Assembly: GCF_038404745.2 (NCBI RefSeq)
Contig: NZ_JAYKTT020000001.1
Coordinates: 124,001 to 188,000, forward strand
Length of the DNA stretch: 64,000 nt
Origin: Chlorogloeopsis sp038404745
GTDB lineage: Bacteria; Cyanobacteriota; Cyanobacteriia; Cyanobacteriales; Nostocaceae
Reading direction: 5' to 3'
The notes under the pieces are model-generated. The model was given only the letters and a program-made list of their open reading frames with translations, searched no databases and had not been told where the DNA came from. Below, one piece after another: positions 17,157 to 25,512 of this stretch (the first letter of the stretch is position 1; each line of letters starts with the position of its first letter). Both the position numbers and the translations under genes were made by a program.

Positions 17157-18905
17157 TTAAGGATGAAAGGGAGAAAGCGTATGAGGATTTAATGCCTGAT
17201 TTTTTGTTGCACTACGTGAGTTCTGAGTATTCTGACTAGGGTATTCTAATTCCTGAGTTTTGAGTTCTTCTTGGAAAAATTTCGTTAACCAGTCTTTGAC
17301 GTTGCGGGTAGCACGGCAGTCATCTTCGTTGTAACGCTGGATAATCTCTAACAAATTACGATCGCCTGTTTTTAGCCACTGATCGTACCAGTAAATACAT
17401 TTAGCACCACTCGCTTCTGGATCGCGCCACTCAAAACCCAACCAACGAGCGATCGCTTTTAAGGCATAACTTTCTACTGGCAAAGCTACGCTTTGAGTTA
17501 ATTTTTCGTATATATCTACAAACCGATTCAGTATTGGCTGTACAGAAGCATGGGAGGTACGGTAAAGCTTCGCCAGCCGCTTGACTGCATCAGATTCGTA
17601 AACACAAAAATGATAAATTGGCGCATCCGGATACTGCCACATCAAATCCAAAAATTGCTGCCAAATCAATTCTTCGTCTTCTGGTTTTTCTGCAAGCAAA
17701 GAATAAAAATTTTCCGTATTTGCTTGTCTATCAACAACTAAAATCCCCAACAAGTAATCCAAATTTAAATCTGGCTGTGCTTCAATATCAAAGTAAAGCT
17801 CAATCGGGGTTGTAAATTTATTGTTCTGAGTTAATGGCGTTGGTAGTAACTTTTGTTGTTCTTGGCTGTGGCTTTCCAAATCATCCCTCACCACCGAAGT
17901 TGTTGAGTGATACAAGCTAACTGGCAGGTAGGGTAAAATCAGGGGACGATTTTGTAGTACCGATTGAGCTTGCAATACAAGTTTGCAAGCAACTTCGCTG
18001 TCAAAACCAGGCAGATTTTCTAATGCTGTTGGGTTTGCTTGGGCAAGAGATTCCACTGTGGTAATGCCCAATGCCTGTAATTGAGTGTAGCGAACGGGTG
18101 TAATTCCTGGTACGAGAGAGAGATGTTTCTGAGATTGAGCGATCGCATAACAACTGCTGTACCAATGGCAAAGATTGCAGCGCTGCCGACTCATAAATAA
18201 GTCTGGTGCTGTCACCTCCTCCAACGTTTGCATTAACTCCTGGAGAATATTATGCATCTGCGGTTTCCATCTCATCAGATCCACAGAATAATGCCCCTCT
18301 TTGCCACGCAAAACTAACGAAGCTATTTGTGGTTCCGCTTGCTGGGCGATCGCTAATACCTGGGCGTGAAATGCCGCCACAACTTGATATTCTTGCTTGG
18401 GGCGTTTTCCCAGTTCAATATTCACCGGAACGTACATCCAATCTCCAAAACAGGATTTTCCAGGCAGCTTTACCATTAAATCTGGACGACTTAATAAAGT
18501 ATATTTATCAAATTGAGGGTAGGAAGAAGACACAGGGCAATTTTCCGCGTCTCTCACTCCCCGTGTCACCGCGTCTTCCCCCATCTCCTCCTCTACCGTC
18601 TCAGTTAACTGCAACTGGATCTCAGAATATTTAGCTAGCAACACACCTCGATAAATGCACTCCACTCCCTGCTGCATCAACTCCAGAGTCGCCGTCTGTC
18701 CCCTTTGCCAATCTCCCAGTTTATAATCTGGGCGACGAGAATTCCACTGCTCCAAAACACTTTTCTGATGGACGATTTTGTCTTGTTGCAGTTTCAGGAG
18801 CAAATCATTAACAGCATCTGTTTGGCTGAAGTCGCCGTGGATATCTAAATAAGAGCGGCGCTTACAACGTTGAAATTGCAGCAGAAGTTCAGCATTTATT
18901 AACAT
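17157..18905 (-). CDS. RecB-like putative nuclease (TM0106 family) with C-terminal RNase H-like domain
   Basis: This 582-aa protein begins INAELLLQFQRCKRRSYLDI, a signature of TM0106-type RecB nucleases, and has the conserved Cys cluster RQRCNLCHWYSSCY, with Cys residues that may hold an Fe-S cluster. The middle helix-hairpin-helix stretch (LQALGITTVESLAQANPTAL) is a DNA-binding element. The C-terminal part (IELYFDIEAQPDLNLDYLLG, then YNEDDCRATRNVKDWL) has the DxE and YxxxD residues of a 3'-5' exonuclease fold. It probably acts in DNA repair. Repeat-like sequence is read in frame at about 18523-18600 (EEEMGEDAVTRGVRDAENCP), discussed as a finding. Confidence 0.83.
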   Translation of the reverse strand: MLINAELLLQFQRCKRRSYLDIHGDFSQTDAVNDLLLKLQQDKIVHQKSVLEQWNSRRPDYKLGDWQRGQTATLELMQQGVECIYRGVLLAKYSEIQLQLTETVEEEMGEDAVTRGVRDAENCPVSSSYPQFDKYTLLSRPDLMVKLPGKSCFGDWMYVPVNIELGKRPKQEYQVVAAFHAQVLAIAQQAEPQIASLVLRGKEGHYSVDLMRWKPQMHNILQELMQTLEEVTAPDLFMSRQRCNLCHWYSSCYAIAQSQKHLSLVPGITPVRYTQLQALGITTVESLAQANPTALENLPGFDSEVACKLVLQAQSVLQNRPLILPYLPVSLYHSTTSVVRDDLESHSQEQQKLLPTPLTQNNKFTTPIELYFDIEAQPDLNLDYLLGILVVDRQANTENFYSLLAEKPEDEELIWQQFLDLMWQYPDAPIYHFCVYESDAVKRLAKLYRTSHASVQPILNRFVDIYEKLTQSVALPVESYALKAIARWLGFEWRDPEASGAKCIYWYDQWLKTGDRNLLEIIQRYNEDDCRATRNVKDWLTKFFQEELKTQELEYPSQNTQNSRSATKNQALNPHTLSPFHP

Positions 18906-18914
18906 TTCTCTAAG

Positions 18915-19074
18915 CTAACAAGAATTAGCTCTATTTGGAAGTAACCCAGCTAACGAAAATTGATGTTCATAAAGGTACACTCTTTTTTGAGCAAATGGGA
19001 GACAGTATTTTGTAATTTCGTTATTCCCTGTGCGATCGCTCTCTGTTGTAGCATGGGTTGAGGAACGTAGACAC
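18915..19074. other. Intergenic region nuclease/nucleotidyltransferase
   Basis: About 160 bases between same-strand genes. A 61-codon frame here overlaps the end of the nucleotidyltransferase and lacks protein-like features. No terminator is evident, so the nuclease could be co-transcribed with the two upstream genes. Confidence 0.35.
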
Positions 19075-19968
19075 CTATTTATCCCTATTCTTAAAATCAA
19101 TTAAAGTTTGCAAATAAGCATCCGGCATTCCAATATCAAAAAGCTTTCCTTTCACAACATATCCTGTTATTCCTTCGGCTTGACGTAATTTATCCAGACA
19201 GGTTGTGAGCTGAAATTCTCCCCTTTCTCTAAAGTTATTACTAATATTTTCTCCCAATAAATCAAATATTTTCGGCGTCAACACATATAACCCAAATATA
19301 CATAAAAACTTATCTTCTGCTATACCTTCAACACGTAAATGCTGGCGTGCATATTCAACAGTAGGTTTTTCGGATACTTGCGTAAGCGAAATAATTGAGT
19401 TTTTCTGTTGCCAAACTCCCGTAACACAACCAGCTTTATAAAGCATATCTGCTGGCATTGTCGTTAAACCAACAACATTTTGATTAACTTGTTTGTAAGT
19501 TTCTAATACCTGACGCGCACAAGATATTTTTGTATCAGATGAGTAAATATGGTCGCCCAACAACAGCAAAAATGGCTCATTATTTACCCATTCTTTGGCA
19601 CAGTATACAGCATGACCGTAGCCTAGCTGTTCTTTTTGAACCAAAAACTTAATTCTGTCACCCATGTCCACCAAATATTTGCTGTATTTCTGGTTTTCTG
19701 GCGAAAGTTTCTCAAAAAGGTCTGCTTTGGGTGGAAATTTAAATAAGTCTATAAAAGTTCTTTTATCTTCTGGCTGGATGACAATTCCAACTTCTTCAAT
19801 GCCAGCGCTAATAGCTTCTTCTATGATTAGCTGAATGGCAGGTTTTGCCCTGCCATCTTTATCAATGATTGGAAATAATTCTTTTTTAACAACTTTTGTA
19901 GCAGGAAATAACCGAGTGCCAAAACCCGCAGCCGGAATTACAGCTTTTCTAACTTGTTTTTTCTGCAT
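19075..19968 (-). CDS. galU: UTP--glucose-1-phosphate uridylyltransferase-like nucleotidyltransferase
   Basis: The 297-aa enzyme belongs to the GalU branch, which makes UDP-glucose or a related UDP-sugar from UTP and a sugar 1-phosphate. Visible motifs are the nucleotide loop AVIPAAGFGTRLFPATK, KPAIQLIIEEAISAGIEEVG, the metal-binding Asp in LLLGDHIYSSD and GKLFDIGMPDAYL at the end. It overlaps the upstream GHMP kinase gene by 20 bases, which argues for coupled translation. In this setting the substrate may be the sugar 1-phosphate made by that kinase rather than glucose 1-phosphate. The gene symbol reflects the family, not proven substrate. Confidence 0.85.
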   Translation of the reverse strand: MQKKQVRKAVIPAAGFGTRLFPATKVVKKELFPIIDKDGRAKPAIQLIIEEAISAGIEEVGIVIQPEDKRTFIDLFKFPPKADLFEKLSPENQKYSKYLVDMGDRIKFLVQKEQLGYGHAVYCAKEWVNNEPFLLLLGDHIYSSDTKISCARQVLETYKQVNQNVVGLTTMPADMLYKAGCVTGVWQQKNSIISLTQVSEKPTVEYARQHLRVEGIAEDKFLCIFGLYVLTPKIFDLLGENISNNFRERGEFQLTTCLDKLRQAEGITGYVVKGKLFDIGMPDAYLQTLIDFKNRDK

Positions 19969-21010
19969 AAATCGTTAATTCTAAACATTGCATTTGTGGA
20001 AAATCTCGTTCAATAATTTTAATTAACTTTTGTTGATTTTCTTGGTTTGTAACAATAAATTGTGCTGTGCCATCTCCTTGGGAACCAACGCCTTTGCCAC
20101 CCAAAATATAAGGTTGAATCGGTTCATAATTTAGCAGTTGATGCAGAATTGGTGCAGTTAATTCTTGAGGGCAAGCTGGAATCAGATGCTTGTCAAATTC
20201 TGCTTGTGCTTGCTTCATCAAAATGCCAATTTCTTGAGCATCACCTGCTTGCAAGGCACAAACAGCAGCTTGGGTAATTTGATAGCTGATAGAACCGAGA
20301 TACTTCTGAACATTTGCTTGTACTTCGTGACGGGCGAAGGGATAACACTCATTCAATTTTCTGAGAATTTCCTGAGTATTTTTGCTCGCACCAAGATCAA
20401 CTATCACAAAAAACAAATCTGTTGGAACACCAAGTTCGATGATATCAGTGCGATCGCCATCAAAGATCATAGCAATAGGACGATTACCGTAAGCACAAGC
20501 TTGATCCATCCGCCCGCAACGGGAAGGGGTGGTAATTTCTCCTAGATAGGCAAACTCCATCTCCTCTCGGATCGACATTTTTAAGTCATAAACCAGATTA
20601 AATGCCCTCGCTACCAGAACACAAACAGCCGCACTCGATGACAAACCTTTTTGAATCGGTAAACCTGTTCGGTAATTATCAATTTCTAGCCCGCCTACAT
20701 ATCTATCTGACTTGACAAGAAATTGGTAGGCAACGCCAGCAGCATAACTGAAAAACCCACCCTTTTCGGCTTCGGCAAGCAAAGCTTGTTTTTCCATTGG
20801 TAGAGTTAAGGTTTTGCAACTGCCATCAGTAAGGCAGGCGCTTAAAATTAGTAGATTTGAATGTGGTTTTACTTCAGCATACAGCCCCTGATTCGTACCC
20901 ACCAGTAGCGTACAACCTACTTCTAACTCAGAATTGAGACTGCGATAGCCTCCCGCCCAATCACTATGTTCACCAAACAGACACAGGCGCCCTGGAACAA
21001 AAATTTTCAT
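19949..21010 (-). CDS. GHMP-family sugar kinase
   Basis: The 353-aa protein is a GHMP kinase (galactokinase, homoserine, mevalonate and phosphomevalonate kinase family). The N-terminal substrate motif is PGRLCLFGEHSDWAGGYR, the ATP loop is KGLSSSAAVCVLVARAFN and the third motif is YILGGKGVGSQGDGTAQF. TTPSRCGRMDQACAYG is also conserved. The GEHSDWAG sequence resembles sugar 1-kinases (galactokinase, glucuronokinase, arabinokinase) more than mevalonate kinase. With the overlapping nucleotidyltransferase it likely forms a salvage route: free sugar to sugar 1-phosphate to NDP-sugar. ATG 21010 start. Confidence 0.85.
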   Translation of the reverse strand: MKIFVPGRLCLFGEHSDWAGGYRSLNSELEVGCTLLVGTNQGLYAEVKPHSNLLILSACLTDGSCKTLTLPMEKQALLAEAEKGGFFSYAAGVAYQFLVKSDRYVGGLEIDNYRTGLPIQKGLSSSAAVCVLVARAFNLVYDLKMSIREEMEFAYLGEITTPSRCGRMDQACAYGNRPIAMIFDGDRTDIIELGVPTDLFFVIVDLGASKNTQEILRKLNECYPFARHEVQANVQKYLGSISYQITQAAVCALQAGDAQEIGILMKQAQAEFDKHLIPACPQELTAPILHQLLNYEPIQPYILGGKGVGSQGDGTAQFIVTNQENQQKLIKIIERDFPQMQCLELTIYAEKTS

Positions 21011-21207
21011 ATATGTTTTTTATCTTACTCCAGAATCTTTAAACGCTTAGTAATATATTGCTACGGTGATGGGCAAGTTCTTATACCATCTTTTACTAAG
21101 GGTCGAGCTAGGATAGCCATATATCTTACTTTTTAGAAAAACACTTGTTGCTTGGTTATACTAGTGTCAGTTCAGAAACTGTCACTCACCTAAGTCCCCG
21201 TTTTATC

Positions 21208-21354
21208 TCAGAAAAGATATTCTTGATTTTGTGCAAGGAGTGATACCACTTCACCATATGTTTGCCACAAATTATTTTCGCGATAGACTATAAACAAAGG
21301 ATTATTGCGAACTTCAAATGTTGCATCAAACAAGTGAATTGGTTCATATTTATA
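21208..21354 (-). pseudogene. C-terminal fragment of an unidentified protein
   Basis: The minus strand reads 48 protein-like residues (YEPIHLFDATFEVRNNPLFI, then VYRENNLWQTYGEVV and a stop), with a stop codon directly upstream at 21355-21357 and no start codon. The alternating hydrophobic and charged pattern with well-chosen codons suggests a remnant of a real gene. The break coincides with the start of the hairpin at 21357. The family was not recognised. Confidence 0.35.
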
Positions 21355-21356
21355 CT

Positions 21357-21393
21357 AAATGCGCTTGAGCTAGCAAAATTCTCAAGCGCATTT
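21357..21393 (-). terminator. Hairpin downstream of leuS
   Basis: AAATGCGCTTGAG and CTCAAGCGCATTT form a perfect 13-bp stem with an 11-base loop. It lies about 85 bases past the leuS stop. The T-run is weak, so it is a probable but not certain terminator. Confidence 0.55.
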
Positions 21394-21476
21394 ACGTATT
21401 ACTTATTTATACTTGATTCTTTGGGTAGCTGTCATTTGTAATTAATTCTGAACAAATAACAAATGACACACATCAC

Positions 21477-24143
21477 TCAGCCCAAAACAAAGTTAATCAG
21501 CTTACCAGGCACTACAATCACCTTTTTAACCTCCTTGCCTTCAATATAACGTTGACCAACATCAGATTCACGGGCATACTTCTCTAACTCAACTTTGTTT
21601 GCTTGAGCGGGAACTTGAATAGCACCGCGAGTCTTACCCATAATTTGAATTACTAAGGTGATTTCATCGGCAACTAATGCTGCTGGATCGTATTTAGGCC
21701 AGGTTGCAGTGTGAACTGAGTTATTATTGCCCAATAAATGCCAAAGTTCATCGGCGATATGGGGTGCAAAAGGTGCCAGCAAAACGACTAAAGTCCCAAT
21801 CCCTTCTGCATAGACTGACGAATCTTTGCAAGTGGCATCATTTAGGGCATTACTTAATTTCATCAATTCAGAAATAGCGGTATTGAATTGATATTCACCC
21901 TCTACGTCTTCGCTGACTTCTTTGATCGCAATGTGAATTGCTCGTCGCAAGTCTTTTTCGATTTTGGATTTTGGATTTTGCAGCCACTGCGTTGCGGAGG
22001 TTCCCTCGTTGAGTGCAAGTGGCGTGATTTGGAATTGGGCTGTTTGTTGAGATGACTGATTGACAACGAACTCAGTTACCAAGCGCCAAACTCGATTCAA
22101 AAAGCGAAATTGCCCTTCTACATCAGCTTCATCCCATTCCAAGTCTTTTTCTGGTGGTGCTTTAAACAGAATAAACATCCGGGCTGTGTCTACACCATAT
22201 TTGGCAATTACGTCTTCCGGTGCCACACCATTACCCTTAGACTTGGACATGGTAGCGTAAATTCGTTCTAGTGGTTCACCAGTCTGGGGATCACGGGGAT
22301 TGGTAGGATCGACTAAATGAGAAGGAACCCATTTATCTTTACCAGATTTATTGGGATTGAAGTAAGTTAAACCTTGCACCATGCCTTGAGTCAACAGGCG
22401 CTGGAAAGGTTCATCAAATTTCAACAAACCTCTGTCTCGCAATACTTTAGTAAAGAAACGCGAATACAACAAGTGCAAAATCGCGTGTTCAATCCCACCT
22501 ACATACTGATCCACCGACATCCAGTCATTGACTTTGGCAGAATCAAAAATCTGCTGTTCATTCTTAGCATCAGTAAAGCGCAAGAAATACCACGAGGAAT
22601 CAATAAACGTATCCATCGTGTCAGTTTCCCGCTGGGCTGGTGTGCCACAAGTAGGGCAAGGTACATTCACCCAATCTTCTAATCTAGCCAAAGGTGAGCC
22701 GCCACGTCCGGTAAATTCCACATCTTCTGGCAACCTCACAGGCAAGTCTTGATCTGGAACTGGCACTGCACCACAGTTAGGACAGTGAATAATGGGGATG
22801 GGTGCACCCCAGTAACGTTGCCGTGAAATCAACCAGTCTCTTAAGCGATACTGTACTCGCTCTTTGCCAAAGCCTTGTTTTTCGGCATATTGCACTATTG
22901 CTTTTTTGCCTTCAGTAGAATTCATACCGTCAAACTGGCTAGAATTCACCATAATTCCTGGTTCGGTATATGCTTCTGTCAAAGATGCATCTGCATCGCC
23001 GCCTTCAGGCACAATTACTACCTTAATCGGCAAATTCTGTTCTTTGGCAAACTTGAAATCTCGTGCATCGTGGGCAGGTACACCCATAACTGCACCAGTG
23101 CCGTACTCATACAGTACGTAGTCAGCAATCCAGATTGGAATTTCTTCACCTGTAAATGGGTTAATTGCCTTACCACCCGTAGGAATACCCCGCTTAGGCT
23201 TATCTTCGGCAGTGCGTTCCAACTCGCTTTCGTTAGTAACTTCTTCCACAAATGCTTCTACTGCTGCTTGCTGTTCGGGTGTTGTCACCAGCTTTGTCAA
23301 GGGATGTTCTGGTGCCAAAACGACATAACTAACGCCGTAAACTGTATCTGGACGTGTTGTATAAACGCCGATTTTTTCCGAACTGCCAACTATGGGAAAT
23401 TCCAAGTAAGCGCCTGTGGATTTGCCAATCCAGTTAGCTTGCATTAATTTGACAGGTTCTGGCCAGCCTGGCAACTTGTCCAAGTCATTCAATAATTCTT
23501 CGGCATAGTCGGTAATCTTCAAAAACCACTGCCGCAATAATTTCCGTTCGACTTTGGCACCGCTTCGCCAAGAACGTCCTTCACTATCAACTTGTTCGTT
23601 TGCCAATACAGTTTGATCAATAGGATCCCAGTTGACTGCTGCTTCCTTTTGATAGGCTAAACCCGCTTGGTAAAACTGCAAGAAAATCCACTGCGTCCAT
23701 TTGTAATAATCTGGCGAACAAGTAGCAACTTCACAGTTCCAATCGATAGATAAACCAAGGCGCTTCAATTGCTGCCGCATCTGCTCAATATTTTGATATG
23801 TCCATTTTGCTGGCGGCACACCCCGATCAATAGCAGCGTTTTCTGCAGGCAAGCCAAAGGCATCCCAACCCATCGGATGCAATACCCGATACCCTTGCAT
23901 GCGCTTGAGACGGGCAATCACATCGGTAATTGTGTAATTACGGACGTGCCCCATATGTAGGCTGCCCGATGGATAGGGAAACATGGACAGGGCATAATAT
24001 TTGGGCTGATTTGTATCTGTGGGAGTGTGATCTAAGCCAAGTTCAGCCCATGTTGTTTGCCATTTTTCCTCAATCGATGCTGGGTTATATCGGGAATCCA
24101 CCAAAAATTCTCCTACTGGATCTGTAATCTTCTCTGCCTCCAT
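21477..24143 (-). CDS. leuS: Leucyl-tRNA synthetase
   Basis: This class I synthetase charges tRNA-Leu. The 888-aa protein has the HIGH-type motif SGSLHMGHVRNY, the WDAFGLPAENAA region, the CP1 editing domain (TTRPDTVYGVSYVVLAPEHPL), a Zn-type CPNCGAVPVP...CPTCGTP insert, the KMSKS-type TMSKSKGNGV and the anticodon-binding and C-terminal domains. ATG 24143 gives an N-terminus about 14 residues longer than the usual start; a GTG before DSRYNPASIEEKW could be the real start. In-frame repeat-like sequence near 21957-22030 (ALNEGTSATQWLQNPKSKI) lengthens the protein; see findings. It is divergent from the next gene. Confidence 0.96.
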   Translation of the reverse strand: MEAEKITDPVGEFLVDSRYNPASIEEKWQTTWAELGLDHTPTDTNQPKYYALSMFPYPSGSLHMGHVRNYTITDVIARLKRMQGYRVLHPMGWDAFGLPAENAAIDRGVPPAKWTYQNIEQMRQQLKRLGLSIDWNCEVATCSPDYYKWTQWIFLQFYQAGLAYQKEAAVNWDPIDQTVLANEQVDSEGRSWRSGAKVERKLLRQWFLKITDYAEELLNDLDKLPGWPEPVKLMQANWIGKSTGAYLEFPIVGSSEKIGVYTTRPDTVYGVSYVVLAPEHPLTKLVTTPEQQAAVEAFVEEVTNESELERTAEDKPKRGIPTGGKAINPFTGEEIPIWIADYVLYEYGTGAVMGVPAHDARDFKFAKEQNLPIKVVIVPEGGDADASLTEAYTEPGIMVNSSQFDGMNSTEGKKAIVQYAEKQGFGKERVQYRLRDWLISRQRYWGAPIPIIHCPNCGAVPVPDQDLPVRLPEDVEFTGRGGSPLARLEDWVNVPCPTCGTPAQRETDTMDTFIDSSWYFLRFTDAKNEQQIFDSAKVNDWMSVDQYVGGIEHAILHLLYSRFFTKVLRDRGLLKFDEPFQRLLTQGMVQGLTYFNPNKSGKDKWVPSHLVDPTNPRDPQTGEPLERIYATMSKSKGNGVAPEDVIAKYGVDTARMFILFKAPPEKDLEWDEADVEGQFRFLNRVWRLVTEFVVNQSSQQTAQFQITPLALNEGTSATQWLQNPKSKIEKDLRRAIHIAIKEVSEDVEGEYQFNTAISELMKLSNALNDATCKDSSVYAEGIGTLVVLLAPFAPHIADELWHLLGNNNSVHTATWPKYDPAALVADEITLVIQIMGKTRGAIQVPAQANKVELEKYARESDVGQRYIEGKEVKKVIVVPGKLINFVLG

Positions 24144-24187
24144 ATTTTAGATGGTAAGCAAAGAAATTAAGTTGGATAAAAAAGGCA

Positions 24188-24619
24188 ATGACTGAATTCA
24201 AAAAAAACTTTTCTGGATTGTTACGGGTATTTGTCTACGGCACCCTTAAGCCAGGTGAAGCAAACTATAAAAGCTACTGTGATGGTAAAGTTCTTAATGC
24301 TACTGAAGCTTTTGCATTAGGTCAATTATTTGCTTTACCAGCAGGCTATCCAGCAATGACGCTAGGCAATACCCCTGTGTACGGATATTTACTGGAATTT
24401 TCTTCTTTTGATGTGTTAGTTGAATTAGACGAACTCGAAGATTACTATCCTGCCAGATCTACTTCCGAGAGTTTATATATTCGCCAGCAAACAAAAGTCT
24501 ACGATCTGCAAGGGCGATCGCTTGGTTGGGCTTGGGTATACTTGATGACATCAAATCTGGTTTACAAACTAGGAGGAACCTTTCTACCTGATGGCTGGTG
24601 GAGTGAAAATCGCAAATAG
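24188..24619 (+). CDS. Gamma-glutamylcyclotransferase-like (AIG2/GGCT fold) protein
   Basis: The 143-aa protein has the family's opening motif VFVYGTLKPGEANY and the core strands GQLFALPAGYPAMTLG and VYGYLLEF. LVELDELEDYYP holds the acidic residue region that acts as general base in GGCT enzymes. Members cyclise gamma-glutamyl amines or peptides to 5-oxoproline, as in glutathione turnover, although many bacterial relatives are uncharacterised. The gene is divergent from leuS with 44 bases between the starts. Its stop codon lies at the base of the hairpin at 24617. Confidence 0.82.
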   Translation: MTEFKKNFSGLLRVFVYGTLKPGEANYKSYCDGKVLNATEAFALGQLFALPAGYPAMTLGNTPVYGYLLEFSSFDVLVELDELEDYYPARSTSESLYIRQQTKVYDLQGRSLGWAWVYLMTSNLVYKLGGTFLPDGWWSENRK

Positions 24620-24646
24620 AGACGCTGTTTAATGTCAGCGTCTCTA
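24617..24646 (+). terminator. GAGACGC hairpin acting as terminator
   Basis: TAGAGACGCTG and CAGCGTCTCTA form a perfect 11-bp stem with an 8-base loop, and ATTTTTT follows a few bases later. The stop codon TAG of the upstream gene is the first three bases of the stem. It belongs to the GAGACGC repeat family. Confidence 0.7.
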
Positions 24647-24737
24647 CATAAATTTTTTCAAACTATTAAGAATTATGAAATGCTATAGATTTCATCACTC
24701 TTGATTAAAAATTTTTAACTCCTTACCGTTTGCATAC

Positions 24738-25352
24738 TCAATTGTAATCGTTTTCCAGATCCCCTAATTTAAGTTGCTTTTGTTGATTGACTGGATCTGC
24801 CGGAGAAGTTTCTGCTGCCTTGGGAATAGCCATAATCGGGTTGTTTATAGCCAGCATTAATGGTGCAACAGCAATAGGCTCAGGATTTGGTTGTGTTTGT
24901 TCTACTGATGGTTTGATAGCCAATTGTGGTGCAGTCAGTTTACTACCCGGTACTAAGCCAGATATAGCACCGATGATAGTAGCAGCTATGGCAGTACCTC
25001 CTAACACCCAGGCTCTCCGCTCCCGGCGGTGCAAACGACCCATCACTTGCTGAACTGTTTTCTCTAAAGGCTGCTGAGACTGCGGTAGTGGCATAGTCCG
25101 CAACCCTTGACGCAGCTTTAAGAGTCTGTCATACAAGCGTTGAACATCTGCATCATTTGCCAGCAATTGTTCTACTTGCTTACGTTCTGCAGCTGTTACC
25201 TCTCCATCGAGATAAGCACTCAATAACTCGAAGCGATCGCGCTTCACCATATCCATAGCACCCGCTAAATCATTGGTATGCTTTTCCTTCTTGTCTGGCA
25301 AATCATTGAATTGCAAACAAGAATGGTCGTTAAAGTGATAATCAGTAGTCAT
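24738..25352 (-). CDS. Membrane anti-sigma factor, partner of SigG
   Basis: The 204-aa protein has an N-terminal RseA/ChrR-type anti-sigma helix bundle (RFELLSAYLDGEVTAAERKQ, then VEQLLANDADVQRLYDRLLK), one transmembrane helix at about 117-137 (AWVLGGTAIAATIIGAISGL) and a periplasmic tail rich in Pro and Gln. There is no HxxxCxxC zinc motif. It should hold the ECF sigma factor at the membrane until a signal releases it. It lies directly after the sigma gene on the same strand, 160 bases apart, the order known for slr1545-slr1546 in Synechocystis. That pairing is established knowledge; the pairing here is inferred from position. Confidence 0.82.
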   Translation of the reverse strand: MTTDYHFNDHSCLQFNDLPDKKEKHTNDLAGAMDMVKRDRFELLSAYLDGEVTAAERKQVEQLLANDADVQRLYDRLLKLRQGLRTMPLPQSQQPLEKTVQQVMGRLHRRERRAWVLGGTAIAATIIGAISGLVPGSKLTAPQLAIKPSVEQTQPNPEPIAVAPLMLAINNPIMAIPKAAETSPADPVNQQKQLKLGDLENDYN

Positions 25353-25512
25353 CTTAACATTATTACCAATTCACGCACGGGTAGACAGAGTGAACAAACT
25401 TAATGAAATTAATCATTCTTTCTCCTGCTGGCCAAGGTTCTCTGCATTTTCTTTAAAAATCTTAATCAAATATAAAATTTTGCCATAAACCTGAAGATGC
25501 ATACATTAAACT

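Larger units (their letters stand above)
21011..21476. other. Intergenic region with hairpin and gene fragment
   Basis: This gap lies upstream of the GHMP kinase and downstream of leuS. It contains the coding fragment at 21208-21354 and the hairpin at 21357-21393. TTTACTAAGGG-type AT-rich sequence near 21100-21140 is a possible promoter area for the kinase operon, but no clear -35/-10 pair can be fixed. Confidence 0.4.

Noticed and set aside
18915..19100. 61-codon minus-strand frame between the RecB-like nuclease and the nucleotidyltransferase
   Set aside because: It overlaps the end of the nucleotidyltransferase gene, has no start signal and no protein-like composition.
22875..23447. 190-codon frame antisense to leuS
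   Set aside because: leuS is certain on the other strand; the product is Cys/Phe-rich as expected of an antisense shadow.
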